A stretch of DNA of 64,000 nt, taken from CALJFL01 sp963669435 (lineage in GTDB: Bacteria > Pseudomonadota > Gammaproteobacteria > Pseudomonadales > Halieaceae). Position numbers and translations under genes: made by a program. Shown here piece after piece: positions 17,404 through 25,425 of the stretch (position 1 is the first letter of the stretch; each line of letters opens with the position of its first letter). Where the stretch lies: positions 744,001 to 808,000 of the forward strand of contig OY770025.1 of the NCBI GenBank assembly GCA_963669435.1, read 5' to 3'. Below the pieces are notes generated by a model. The model made no database searches and had not been told where the DNA came from. It saw nothing but the letters and a program-made list of their open reading frames with translations.

Positions 17404-18015
17404 ATGCACGCAACACATCCAAGAACGCCCTACTCGCAGCTGCTGTGCCTGCTGGCGGCGTTACTGCTCATCTCGCCAGCCATGGCCGATAGCATCGAGG
17501 AGCCACAGTACGAACTACTGGGCAAACTGGGTGAGGTGGAGATCCGTCGCTACGCGCCCAGCATCCAGGCGGTGACCGAACTGCCAGACTATGGCGGCAA
17601 GGGCTTCCGGCGCCTGGCGGGCTATATCTTCGGGGGCAACGATCAAGAGCAGTCCATCGCCATGACCGCACCGGTGCAGGAAACCATAGGCAGTGGCGAG
17701 AGGGAAATGGCGTTTACGATGCCCAGCGAATACGCCTATGACGAACTTCCCGCACCCGACGACAACGCCGTGAGTTTGCGGGAGATTGAAGCCCGCACGG
17801 TGGCGGTCATTTTGTTTAGCGGACTGGCGGGCGATGCCAAGACGGAGAGAAAATGGCAGGAGCTGTCGTCGGCGTTGAGCGAGGCAGGCATTGCCACTAC
17901 CAGTAGCCCCATGCTCAATCAGTACAATCCGCCATGGACCTTACCGTTTCTGCGCCGCAATGAGGTAATGGTGGAAATCAGCGCCGATAGTGTCCCCGAT
18001 CTCGCGGCTCTGTAG
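17404..18015 (+). CDS. SOUL-family haem-binding protein, exported
   Basis: A protein of 203 residues with a signal peptide (about 1-28, ending PAMADS). The SOUL domain begins EPQYELLGKLGEVEIRRYAP and continues with FRRLAGYIFGGN, SIAMTAPV and NEVMVEI, all typical of the SOUL/HEBP family. These proteins bind haem or tetrapyrroles; the bacterial role is not settled. The mature protein is expected in the periplasm. AGGAG is placed well before the ATG. It is monocistronic as far as can be seen and convergent with the MBL-fold gene. Confidence 0.9.
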   Translation: MHATHPRTPYSQLLCLLAALLLISPAMADSIEEPQYELLGKLGEVEIRRYAPSIQAVTELPDYGGKGFRRLAGYIFGGNDQEQSIAMTAPVQETIGSGEREMAFTMPSEYAYDELPAPDDNAVSLREIEARTVAVILFSGLAGDAKTERKWQELSSALSEAGIATTSSPMLNQYNPPWTLPFLRRNEVMVEISADSVPDLAAL

Positions 18016-18045
18016 CCCGGGGAGCAACGGGTCTTTCAACGCGCG

Positions 18046-18993
18046 CTATTTGTCCACGACACTGAGATAAGAGCGATTAACAAACCCGGTGCTATCGCCG
18101 CGTGTTTCGTCCCAGTCCTTAGTAATCTCTGCCTTGTACACTTCTTCGAGCGATGCACCCGATTCTACCAATTTGGCCAGGCGCTCGTGGATGGTGGCGA
18201 GCATATCAACATAAGCTACTAGCGCCGGGTGGTCAGTTACCGGACCATGACCGGGAATTACCACCGTATCCTGGTTGATCAGCTTCAGGGTCTCACGACA
18301 GAAAGCAATCACACCTTCCAGTGATCCGCCATTACCTGCGTCGATAAACGGGTAGCCGGCGTTGTTGAACACATCCCCAAGGTGAACGGCATTACTCTGG
18401 CTAAAGATAACAGCTGTATCTCCAGTGGTATGGGCAGGACCAAAGTGATGGAGGGAGATATCTTCGCCATTGAGATGGAATGACATGCTGTCTTTGAAGC
18501 TGATATCCGGCAAGGCGCTCTCTGGATACGCCTTCTGCTCATAGGACGCTGCGACCAGATTAATCAGGTTATCCCGCTGCATCATGTCCCGGGAGTTCTT
18601 GTGCGCAACAATCCAGGTGCCTTCAGGACCAAGCGCGAGGTTCCCGTCCGCATGGTCAAAGTGCCAATGGGTATTGATCACAAAATCGACATCCCCTCCC
18701 GCTTCCAGGTCACTGATTGCCGATTTGATCTGAGGAATCAATTGGGGAAACTGGTCATCGACGATCAGTACGCCGTCTTCGCCGGTGCTCACGGCGATAT
18801 TGCCGCCCAGCCCGAAAATCACGTGCAGGCTATCGGTCACTTCCTCTGTGCCAATCTCGGCCTCATCCAGATTCCAACCGAAGGCCGATAACAACTGATC
18901 CAGCGGCATCGGCTCTGGCGGTGGAGGTACATCGTGGGCCTGAATGCCCTGGGCCGACAACAGTAAGCTGGCGGCGAGAAGCGCGTGTCTCAT
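18046..18993 (-). CDS. Exported metallo-beta-lactamase-fold hydrolase
   Basis: About 315 residues from ATG 18993, with GGAG six bases upstream; an in-frame TTG at 19005 is less likely. A signal peptide (1-19) is followed by the MBL fold with THWHFDHADGN (His109, His111, Asp113, His114), FGPAHTTGDTAV, HLGDVF and VIPGHGPV. All zinc ligands of a binuclear centre seem present. The sequence resembles periplasmic MBL-fold proteins annotated as cyclase or quinoprotein-relay-like. The substrate is unknown. It follows the DDN-like gene by about 67 bp on the same strand and may share its promoter. Confidence 0.9.
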   Translation of the reverse strand: MRHALLAASLLLSAQGIQAHDVPPPPEPMPLDQLLSAFGWNLDEAEIGTEEVTDSLHVIFGLGGNIAVSTGEDGVLIVDDQFPQLIPQIKSAISDLEAGGDVDFVINTHWHFDHADGNLALGPEGTWIVAHKNSRDMMQRDNLINLVAASYEQKAYPESALPDISFKDSMSFHLNGEDISLHHFGPAHTTGDTAVIFSQSNAVHLGDVFNNAGYPFIDAGNGGSLEGVIAFCRETLKLINQDTVVIPGHGPVTDHPALVAYVDMLATIHERLAKLVESGASLEEVYKAEITKDWDETRGDSTGFVNRSYLSVVDK

Positions 18994-19060
18994 GAGAATC
19001 TCCAAGTTTTAAACCCGATGGGTTCCAAAACAACTGGCCCCAACAGTACAACCTTGCCGA

Positions 19061-19501
19061 CTACACAGGGTCCAGCACCACCACGGGAATCACTCGGTCG
19101 GTTGCAGCCTGATAATCATTGTATGGAGGGTATATCTCCGCCATCTTTTCCCAGATAGCCTCGCGCTCTTCTCCCTCGGCCACCCGCGCCACGGCGGTTA
19201 CGGCCTTCGCGCCCACCATGAGATCGCATTGGGGTGTAGCCTCCAGGTTGAGGTACCACAGGGGGTGATCCGGATTACCGCCCTTGGACGCGATAATCGT
19301 ATAGCTGTCGCCATGAGTGCCATAGATCAGCGGCAGCGAGCGCGGCTCGCCCGATTTACGCCCGCGCGTGGTGAGTAACAGTGTGGGCAGAATGCCGGGG
19401 CCACCCAGGTGACTGGAATCCCACATATGGGCCGCCTCGGGGTCGGTCTGGTAGAGCTTGATATGCTCTGCGATCCAGGGTATCTCTGCGAAATTTGCCA
19501 T
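19061..19501 (-). CDS. Deazaflavin/flavin-dependent nitroreductase-fold protein (DDN-like)
   Basis: About 146 residues from ATG 19501, with AGGAG and good spacing. The signatures TTRGRKSGEPRSLPLIYG, ASKGGNPDHPLWYLNLEA and YPPYNDYQAATDRVIPVV are those of the DDN split-barrel family. Those members studied in mycobacteria use coenzyme F420. Gammaproteobacteria generally lack F420, so FMN, haem or another ligand is possible here. No F420 biosynthesis gene is in the window. Confidence 0.88.
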   Translation of the reverse strand: MANFAEIPWIAEHIKLYQTDPEAAHMWDSSHLGGPGILPTLLLTTRGRKSGEPRSLPLIYGTHGDSYTIIASKGGNPDHPLWYLNLEATPQCDLMVGAKAVTAVARVAEGEEREAIWEKMAEIYPPYNDYQAATDRVIPVVVLDPV

Positions 19502-19643
19502 TATCATCTCCTGCGATGTACACAATTAATCGTCGGGAAAGAAGAGTAGCACATGAAATCCGACACGCATCCAGAGCGGCCGCTCACCTAGGGATCCTCC
19601 ATACAAAAATATCGTTAGACCACGAAGATTCGAAAATTTGGCG

Positions 19644-19649
19644 TATAAT
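19644..19649 (+). promoter_or_regulatory. Candidate -10 element of the antiporter operon
   Basis: TATAAT lies 33 bases before the mrpE start, in an AT-rich stretch of the gap 19502-19681. No good -35 hexamer sits at the right distance, so the promoter may need an activator. The call rests on the perfect -10 match and position only. Confidence 0.4.
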
Positions 19650-19681
19650 CCAGAACGCAAACAGGCAGAGCCATATAAATA

Positions 19682-20200
19682 ATGAAGTTATCCAACCAGC
19701 GCATCTCCGCCCAGCGGGGTGAAACCTCCCCGGCCGGCATCCTGTTGCTGCTGCTGGTCTTATCCATTTCCTGGCTGTTGTGGTCGGGCCTGTACAAGCC
19801 GCTGCTGATCGGCCTGGGCCTGTTTTCGTGTGTCCTGACAACCTTTCTGGCAACACGCATGGGTTTCTTCCGTCACCAGGCGGTATTTGGCGCAATCCCC
19901 CAACTGCCTGCCTATCTTTGGTGGTTATTGAAAGAAGTAGCGGTATCCAGCATCGAGGTTGCGCGAGTCGTGATCACGCCCTCCATACCGGTCAGTCCCA
20001 CCATGGTAAGAATCAAGGCGATCAGCGAGAGCGATTCGGCGCAGGTTATCCTGGGTAACTCCATCACCCTGTCGCCAGGCACCGCGACCATCGACGTGCA
20101 TGAGGGTGAACTACTGGTACACTGCCTGACCCGCTCTGGTGCCGAGGCCATACAGTCCGGGGAAGCGAATCGTCGCGCCGCCAAGCTGGGATTGAAATAA
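19682..20200 (+). CDS. mrpE: Mrp-type cation/proton antiporter subunit E
   Basis: A protein of 172 residues with two to three membrane segments at the start (about 18-62) and then the conserved soluble C-terminal part (SPTMVRIKA, LGNSITLSPGTATIDV, LLVHCL), which identifies the MnhE/MrpE family. It is a structural subunit of the Na+(K+)/H+ antiporter complex. It opens a nine-gene operon with overlaps of a few bases between most genes. No clear Shine-Dalgarno sequence precedes the ATG. Confidence 0.93.
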   Translation: MKLSNQRISAQRGETSPAGILLLLLVLSISWLLWSGLYKPLLIGLGLFSCVLTTFLATRMGFFRHQAVFGAIPQLPAYLWWLLKEVAVSSIEVARVVITPSIPVSPTMVRIKAISESDSAQVILGNSITLSPGTATIDVHEGELLVHCLTRSGAEAIQSGEANRRAAKLGLK

Positions 20201-20203
20201 ACC

Positions 20204-20479
20204 ATGTACATCATTGTTTCCATTGCCATTCTGGTCACCATGGTATTGGCGCTGATTCGAGCACTACTGGGCCCCAGTGTTTATGACAGGGTGCTGGCGG
20301 TAAATGTCTTCGGGACCAAGACCGTCCTGTTTTTGGCCGTTATTGCCTTTCTCTATGGCCGACCCGACTTCCTGGACCTGGCGCTGGCCTACGCATTGAT
20401 CAACATGGTTGGCATTCTCGCAGTGCTGGAATTCTTCCAGAATCGGGTGCGGCCGGTAACGGAGCAGAAACGTGATTGA
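20204..20479 (+). CDS. mrpF: Mrp-type antiporter subunit F
   Basis: A protein of 91 residues with three membrane helices. GPSVYDRVLAVNVFGTK and the DFLDLALAYALINMVG block are typical of MrpF/MnhF. It starts three bases after mrpE and overlaps mrpG by eight bases. It contributes to the membrane arm together with subunits E, G, B and C. Confidence 0.92.
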   Translation: MYIIVSIAILVTMVLALIRALLGPSVYDRVLAVNVFGTKTVLFLAVIAFLYGRPDFLDLALAYALINMVGILAVLEFFQNRVRPVTEQKRD

Positions 20480-20810
20480 TCAGGCCCTGAATATTGGCAG
20501 TTGGGTGCTGCTTACCCTGGGCGGTGCCTTTGTATTGATCGGCGGTCTGGGCGCCTTGAGGCTCCCCAGCTTTTTTACCCGAATTCACGCAGCGAGCCTA
20601 ACCGACAGCATGGCCACCCTGCTGGTTTTCTCCGGCTTGATGCTGCAGTCTGGCCTGACACTGGCAACCCTCAAATTGCTGGCCATCATGGTATTTCTGC
20701 TACTGACGGGCCCAACCGCAAGCTATGCACTGGCGAATGCGGCATTGCTGTCGGGCATGAAGCCCGACGCCGAAACCTTGCCGAACCCTGAATCCGGGGG
20801 TAGCGCGTGA
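20472..20810 (+). CDS. mrpG: Mrp-type antiporter subunit G
   Basis: A protein of 112 residues starting at GTG within the end of mrpF. It has three membrane helices with LGALRLPSFFTRIHAAS, the hallmark of MrpG/MnhG (GxxRxxDxxxRxHA-like), and LLLTGPTASYALA. It overlaps the next gene by four bases (GTGA). Confidence 0.92.
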   Translation: MIDQALNIGSWVLLTLGGAFVLIGGLGALRLPSFFTRIHAASLTDSMATLLVFSGLMLQSGLTLATLKLLAIMVFLLLTGPTASYALANAALLSGMKPDAETLPNPESGGSA

Positions 20811-21787
20811 TTATTGTCTTTGCCCTATTCTTGCTGACCTTGCTGCTAATCACCGCCATTGCCATCGTGCACACAAACAACCTGTTCGTCGGGGTGATGC
20901 TCACCTCTATTTTCAGCCTGCTGATGGCAGCCAATTTCTTTATTCTCGACGCGGCCGACGTGGCCTTGACGGAAGCCGCCGTCGGCGCCGGCGTCACCAC
21001 CGTTATCTTCCTCAGCGCCCTGGCGCTGACCTCGGATCACGAAAAACCGCGCCCCCCCGGGCGATGGGTGGTCATCGCCACCGTTGCGGTACTGACGTTA
21101 TTGATTATCTACGCCATCTTTGACGGACCCCGGCTGGGCGACCCGGAGGCACCAGTGCACCAACATGTCGCACCCTGGTATCTGGAGAAAACGCCCGAAT
21201 ACGTGGACATCCCCAACGTGGTCACTGCGGTGCTCGGCAGTTTCCGTGGCTATGACACATTGGGAGAGGTGTTCGTGGTGTTTGCTGCCTGTATCGGCGT
21301 GTTATTTATTCTGGGTGTTCGCCCGGAAGATATCCCGGCGGAACGCGACGCCGACAAGGCCGGCCTGCGTCACCACCTGATTCCCCAGATCGTGGGGCGA
21401 ATGCTGGTGCCGTTTATTGTCCTATTTGGGCTCTATGTCCAGTTCCACGGTGAGTACGGGCCCGGGGGTGGATTCCAGGCGGGCGCTATTATTGCTACCG
21501 GCGTCATTCTCTACGCCCTGCTCGAAGGCGAGGCGGCGGCGCTGCGCGCTATACCCAGGAAGGTATTACTGGCGCTGGTGGTCGGAGGAGCGCTGCTGTA
21601 CGGCGGGGTAGGTGTAACCTGCATGCTGCTGGGCGGATCCTTCCTGGATTACTCCGTACTTTCATCAGACCCCGTCGCCGGCCAGCAATTGGGGATCATC
21701 CTGATTGAAGCGGGGGTTGGCATGGCCGTGTGTGGTGCACTGCTCTCCATCTTTCATGCCTTCGCCGCCCGGGAGGTGCGCTCATGA
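20807..21787 (+). CDS. Fused MbhD/MbhE/MnhB-type antiporter subunit
   Basis: A protein of 326 residues starting at GTG. The N-terminal third (VMLTSIFSLLMAANFFILDAADVALTEAAVGAG) is the DUF4040/MbhD segment that in Bacillus forms the C-terminal part of MrpA. The middle (EYVDIPNVVTAVLGSFRGYDTLGE) is MbhE-like, and the last part (LFGLYVQFHGEYGPGGGFQAGAI) is MnhB. It thus supplies the MrpA tail plus MrpB as one chain, while the large N-terminal NuoL-like half of MrpA is absent from this protein. It overlaps mrpC by four bases. Confidence 0.9.
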   Translation: MIIVFALFLLTLLLITAIAIVHTNNLFVGVMLTSIFSLLMAANFFILDAADVALTEAAVGAGVTTVIFLSALALTSDHEKPRPPGRWVVIATVAVLTLLIIYAIFDGPRLGDPEAPVHQHVAPWYLEKTPEYVDIPNVVTAVLGSFRGYDTLGEVFVVFAACIGVLFILGVRPEDIPAERDADKAGLRHHLIPQIVGRMLVPFIVLFGLYVQFHGEYGPGGGFQAGAIIATGVILYALLEGEAAALRAIPRKVLLALVVGGALLYGGVGVTCMLLGGSFLDYSVLSSDPVAGQQLGIILIEAGVGMAVCGALLSIFHAFAAREVRS

Positions 21788-22143
21788 GCTTGTTGGAAAT
21801 GCTCGGTTACTACAACTACTGTGTGTTCGCGATAGTACTGTCAGTGGGCATGTACGGGGTCATTCGCAAAACCAACCTGATTAAGAAGCTCATCGGCCTG
21901 TCGATCTTTCAGTCGGCGGTATTCCTCATGTATATCACCATGGATAAGGTGGAGGGCGGCACCGCTCCCATTATTCAAGCGGGGGTCGAGGACCAGATTT
22001 TTTCCAATCCGCTTCCGCAGGTACTCATTCTCACCGCTATTGTCGTCGGCGTATCTACGCTGGCCTTGGGTCTGGCGCTGGTGGTACGTCTCAATGAGCT
22101 CTACGGCACCATCGAGGAAGACGAGATTCTTGACGCGGACTGA
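21784..22143 (+). CDS. mrpC: Mrp-type antiporter subunit C (NuoK-like)
   Basis: A protein of 119 residues with three membrane helices. GMYGVIRKTNLIKKLIGLSIFQSAVFL and PLPQVLILTAIVVGVSTLALGLALVVR are diagnostic for MrpC/MnhC, homologous to NuoK of complex I. The start ATG overlaps the previous stop (ATGA). It ends six bases before the TTG start assumed for the first MrpD-like gene. Confidence 0.93.
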   Translation: MSLLEMLGYYNYCVFAIVLSVGMYGVIRKTNLIKKLIGLSIFQSAVFLMYITMDKVEGGTAPIIQAGVEDQIFSNPLPQVLILTAIVVGVSTLALGLALVVRLNELYGTIEEDEILDAD

Positions 22144-22148
22144 CGACC

Positions 22149-23639
22149 TTGGAACTTAACGATCAATTACCCGCGCTGCAGGTAGTAGTGCCGCTTTTGG
22201 TGGCGCCACTCGTGGTGCTATTGCAACCACGAGGCCTGGCCTGGGCCGCCGCTACCGCGGCCGCGGCAACAAGCCTGCTGATTGCCATTACCCTGACAGG
22301 AACAGTACTCAGCCAGGGCAGTGTCAGCTATGAAATGGGCGGATGGTCGCCGCCCTACGGCATCGCCCTGTCTGTGGATGCATTCAGTGCGCTGGTCTTG
22401 CTGGTAGTCACTGGAGCGGCCACAGCCGCGCTACTGGCGGGCCGCAACAGCATAGATCAACAGATAGAACCGCAACGGCAGCCGTTGTTTTACGCGGCGT
22501 GGCTGCTGGCGCTCGCGGGGCTGGTTGGCATTGTCATCGCCGCCGATGCTTTCAATATCTTCGTGTTCATGGAGATATCCTCGCTGGCGAGCTATGTACT
22601 GATCGCCGGTGGTCCGGACCGCCGAGCCCTGCCCGCGGTGTTCAAGTACCTGATCATGGGCACCATGGGAGCCACCTTCTACCTGATTGGTGTGGGTTTG
22701 ATTTACATGATGACTGGCACGCTGAATCTGGCCGACATGGCGGATCGCATTGGCGAGGTGGCCGATCTTAAACCGGTATTGGTCGCCGCCGGCTTCATCA
22801 CCATCGGCCTGTGTTTGAAGGCGGCGGTTTTCCCGCTACACGTGTGGTTGCCCAACGCCTATACCCACGCCCCCCACATGATCACCGTATTCCTGGCCGC
22901 CTGTGCCACCAAAGTGGCGCTGTATGTACTGATTCGTTTCGAGTTCTATGTGTTCCAGCCCAATATGGAAACGCACCAGGTGCGCTTCTCCCTGATATTG
23001 ATGAGTATGGCGGTACTGGCTATTGTCGTGGCGTCAGCGGTGGCAATGTTCGAGGGGCATATCAAGCGGCTGTTAGCGTCTTCTTCGGTCGCACAGATTG
23101 GCTATATTGCACTCGGTGCCAGCTGCATCACTGCCGCCGGCGTTAGTGCCGGGGTCGTGCACATGTTTAATCACGCACTGGCCAAAGGCGGACTGTTCCT
23201 GGCCATCGCCTGCCTGGCCACGCGCTGCGCAGATCTGCGCTTGTCCGAGCTGCGCGGTGTGGCGAAACGCATGCCATGGACGACCGCGGCCCTGGTGGTG
23301 TGTGGTCTGAGCCTGATCGGTGTGCCCGGCACTGCCGGCTTCATCAGCAAGTGGATGCTGATCACTGCTGTCCTGGGCCAGGGGACCTGGGGCTGGCTAT
23401 TAGTCGCTGTCATCGTGGTGAGTTCACTGATGGCGGTCGTCTATGTCTGGCGCATTGTGGAATCCCTGTACTTTGGAGCGCCAGTAGAGACCAATACCGG
23501 CCGCCAGGAAGCCCCCTTGCAACTGCTGGCCATCACCTGGCTGGTCGCGCTGTTAAACGTCGGCTTTGGCCTGTTCCCGCAACTACCAGTCACACTGGCT
23601 GAACAGGCGGCTGTATTGCTGATGGGAAGTGCAGCATGA
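22149..23639 (+). CDS. mrpD: Mrp-type antiporter subunit D, first copy (NuoL/M/N-like)
   Basis: A protein of 496 residues, probably starting at TTG; no ATG or GTG gives a full-length protein. It is a 14-helix proton-pump-type subunit. The TM5 Glu is in FVFMEISSLASYV, the TM7 Lys in LKAAVFPLHVWLP, the TM8 Lys in ACATKVALY, and the His in GVVHMFNHALAKGG. All key charged residues of an active antiporter half-channel are present. It overlaps the next gene by four bases. Confidence 0.92.
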   Translation: MELNDQLPALQVVVPLLVAPLVVLLQPRGLAWAAATAAAATSLLIAITLTGTVLSQGSVSYEMGGWSPPYGIALSVDAFSALVLLVVTGAATAALLAGRNSIDQQIEPQRQPLFYAAWLLALAGLVGIVIAADAFNIFVFMEISSLASYVLIAGGPDRRALPAVFKYLIMGTMGATFYLIGVGLIYMMTGTLNLADMADRIGEVADLKPVLVAAGFITIGLCLKAAVFPLHVWLPNAYTHAPHMITVFLAACATKVALYVLIRFEFYVFQPNMETHQVRFSLILMSMAVLAIVVASAVAMFEGHIKRLLASSSVAQIGYIALGASCITAAGVSAGVVHMFNHALAKGGLFLAIACLATRCADLRLSELRGVAKRMPWTTAALVVCGLSLIGVPGTAGFISKWMLITAVLGQGTWGWLLVAVIVVSSLMAVVYVWRIVESLYFGAPVETNTGRQEAPLQLLAITWLVALLNVGFGLFPQLPVTLAEQAAVLLMGSAA

Positions 23640-25105
23640 ACCCTGAAACGGCCATCCTCACTGCCCTGATCCTGCCGTTGGTAGGCGCCATGGCCATCGC
23701 CGTGACCGGGCGCATTAATGACAACCTGCGCGAGGCAACCACATTGGTGACGGCCCTGAGCCTGGCCTGGGTGGTCTGGGGTCTCCTACCGGAGTTGATG
23801 GCCGGCGAGCGTCCAGGCGTAACCGTCTCCGAGGTGCTGCCCGGGTTGACCATCTCGTTTCGGGTAGAGCCACTGGGCATGCTGTTCGCCGCCCTGGCAT
23901 CCGGCCTGTGGATCATCAATTCGATCTACTCCATCGGCTATATGCGCGGGAACAACGAGAAAAACCAGACGCGCTTCTATATCTGCTTCGCCCTCGCCCT
24001 GTTCGCCACCATGGGGGTAGCCTTCTCCGCCAACCTGTTCACGCTATTCCTGTTTTACGAAGCGCTCACGCTGTCGACCTACCCGCTGGTATCGCATAAG
24101 GGCGATGAAGCCACCGTGCGTTCAGCACGGGTCTATCTGGGGGTCTTGCTCACCACATCGATTGGCCTGTTGTTGCCTGCCATCATCTGGACCTATAGCG
24201 CAGCGGGACACGGTGACTTTGTCATCGGCGGCATCCTCGAGGGCACGCTCAGCGGCCCAGGGGTCGGATTGCTGTTGGCCTTGTTTGTATTCGGCATCGG
24301 TAAGGCCGCCGTCATGCCTGTGCACCGCTGGTTACCCGCAGCAATGGTCGCCCCGACCCCGGTGTCGGCACTGTTGCACGCTGTCGCGGTGGTCAAAGCC
24401 GGGGTATTCGCCATCACCAAGATCATTGTCTATATCTTTGGCGTCGACTTCCTGTTTGCAGCACCGGGAACTGGCTGGCTTCTCTACGCCGCCGCATTCA
24501 CTATCATCGCGGCGAGCCTGATCGCGCTGAATCAGCAAAACATCAAGCGACTGCTGGCTTACTCAACAATTGCACAACTGTCCTACGTGGTGATGGCCGC
24601 GGCCATACTCAAACCGTTGGCAGAGGTAGGCGCGGCCATCCATATCGTCGCCCACGCCTTCGGCAAAATCACCCTGTTTTTCGCGGCCGGTGCGATATAC
24701 GTGGCTGCCAAGAAAACCGAGGTTTCGCAGTTACGCGGTATCGGCCGCAGAATGCCCTGGACCATGGCCGCGTTCACTATTGGCGCCTTGTCCATGATTG
24801 GCGTACCACCGACCGCGGGCTTCGTGTCCAAGTGGTACATACTCGCGGGTGCATTCCAGGCCCAGAACCTGGTGGCAGTGTTCACCATTATCGCCAGTAC
24901 CGCATTGAATGCGGCGTACTTTCTGCCGATTGTCTACCTGGCCTGGTTCGCCAAGGAAAAGCCCGGGGCGCCAGAGCACGGTGAAGCGCCCTTTCCCGCC
25001 GTGCTGGCACTGACCATCACTGCCATGCTGACGCTGGCGTTCTTTCTCTTCAACGGACCTGTGATCGAACTGGAATCGCAGGTAGTCAGGGGGATGGCCC
25101 AATGA
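23636..25105 (+). CDS. Mrp-type antiporter subunit D-like, second copy
   Basis: A protein of 489 residues, membrane-embedded throughout. FLFYEALTLSTYPLV (Glu), GIGKAAVMPVHRWLPAAM (TM7 Lys) and AVAVVKAGVFA (TM8 Lys) are intact, and HIVAHAFGKITLFF gives the conserved His/Lys pair. It is a paralogue of the preceding gene and overlaps both neighbours by four bases. With the first copy it probably forms the second proton channel module that MrpA would otherwise supply. Confidence 0.9.
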   Translation: MNPETAILTALILPLVGAMAIAVTGRINDNLREATTLVTALSLAWVVWGLLPELMAGERPGVTVSEVLPGLTISFRVEPLGMLFAALASGLWIINSIYSIGYMRGNNEKNQTRFYICFALALFATMGVAFSANLFTLFLFYEALTLSTYPLVSHKGDEATVRSARVYLGVLLTTSIGLLLPAIIWTYSAAGHGDFVIGGILEGTLSGPGVGLLLALFVFGIGKAAVMPVHRWLPAAMVAPTPVSALLHAVAVVKAGVFAITKIIVYIFGVDFLFAAPGTGWLLYAAAFTIIAASLIALNQQNIKRLLAYSTIAQLSYVVMAAAILKPLAEVGAAIHIVAHAFGKITLFFAAGAIYVAAKKTEVSQLRGIGRRMPWTMAAFTIGALSMIGVPPTAGFVSKWYILAGAFQAQNLVAVFTIIASTALNAAYFLPIVYLAWFAKEKPGAPEHGEAPFPAVLALTITAMLTLAFFLFNGPVIELESQVVRGMAQ

Positions 25106-25425
25106 GCACCGAGCAGGCTAAGCCGGTGAGACCCGACGTTCCGCGCGCGGCAGCGGATGAGCCAGTGCACTGGTTGGTCAAGCCGGAAAACATTCGCAAA
25201 TTGTGGTGGGGATTTACAGCGGTACTGGCACTCACCGTGCTGGCACAGCTGGTGTTCAAAGTAAAAGGCTACTTTGGTATCGATGAGTGGTTCGGCTTTG
25301 GCGCTGTTTACGGTTTTGTGAGTTGCGCCATCATGGTGGTGGTCGCCAAGGCACTGGGCTTTGTCCTGAAGCGCGACGAGCAGTATTACGATGACGCCCT
25401 GAAGGAGGACGGCGACGATGCTTGA
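25102..25425 (+). CDS. Small two-helix membrane protein within the antiporter operon
   Basis: A protein of 107 residues. A soluble start is followed by two membrane segments (about 35-53 and 64-88) and an acidic C-terminal tail. I know no characterised family for it. It lies between the second and third NuoL/M/N-like genes, overlapping both by a few bases, so it is likely an accessory or assembly subunit of this antiporter type. Confidence 0.8.
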   Translation: MSTEQAKPVRPDVPRAAADEPVHWLVKPENIRKLWWGFTAVLALTVLAQLVFKVKGYFGIDEWFGFGAVYGFVSCAIMVVVAKALGFVLKRDEQYYDDALKEDGDDA

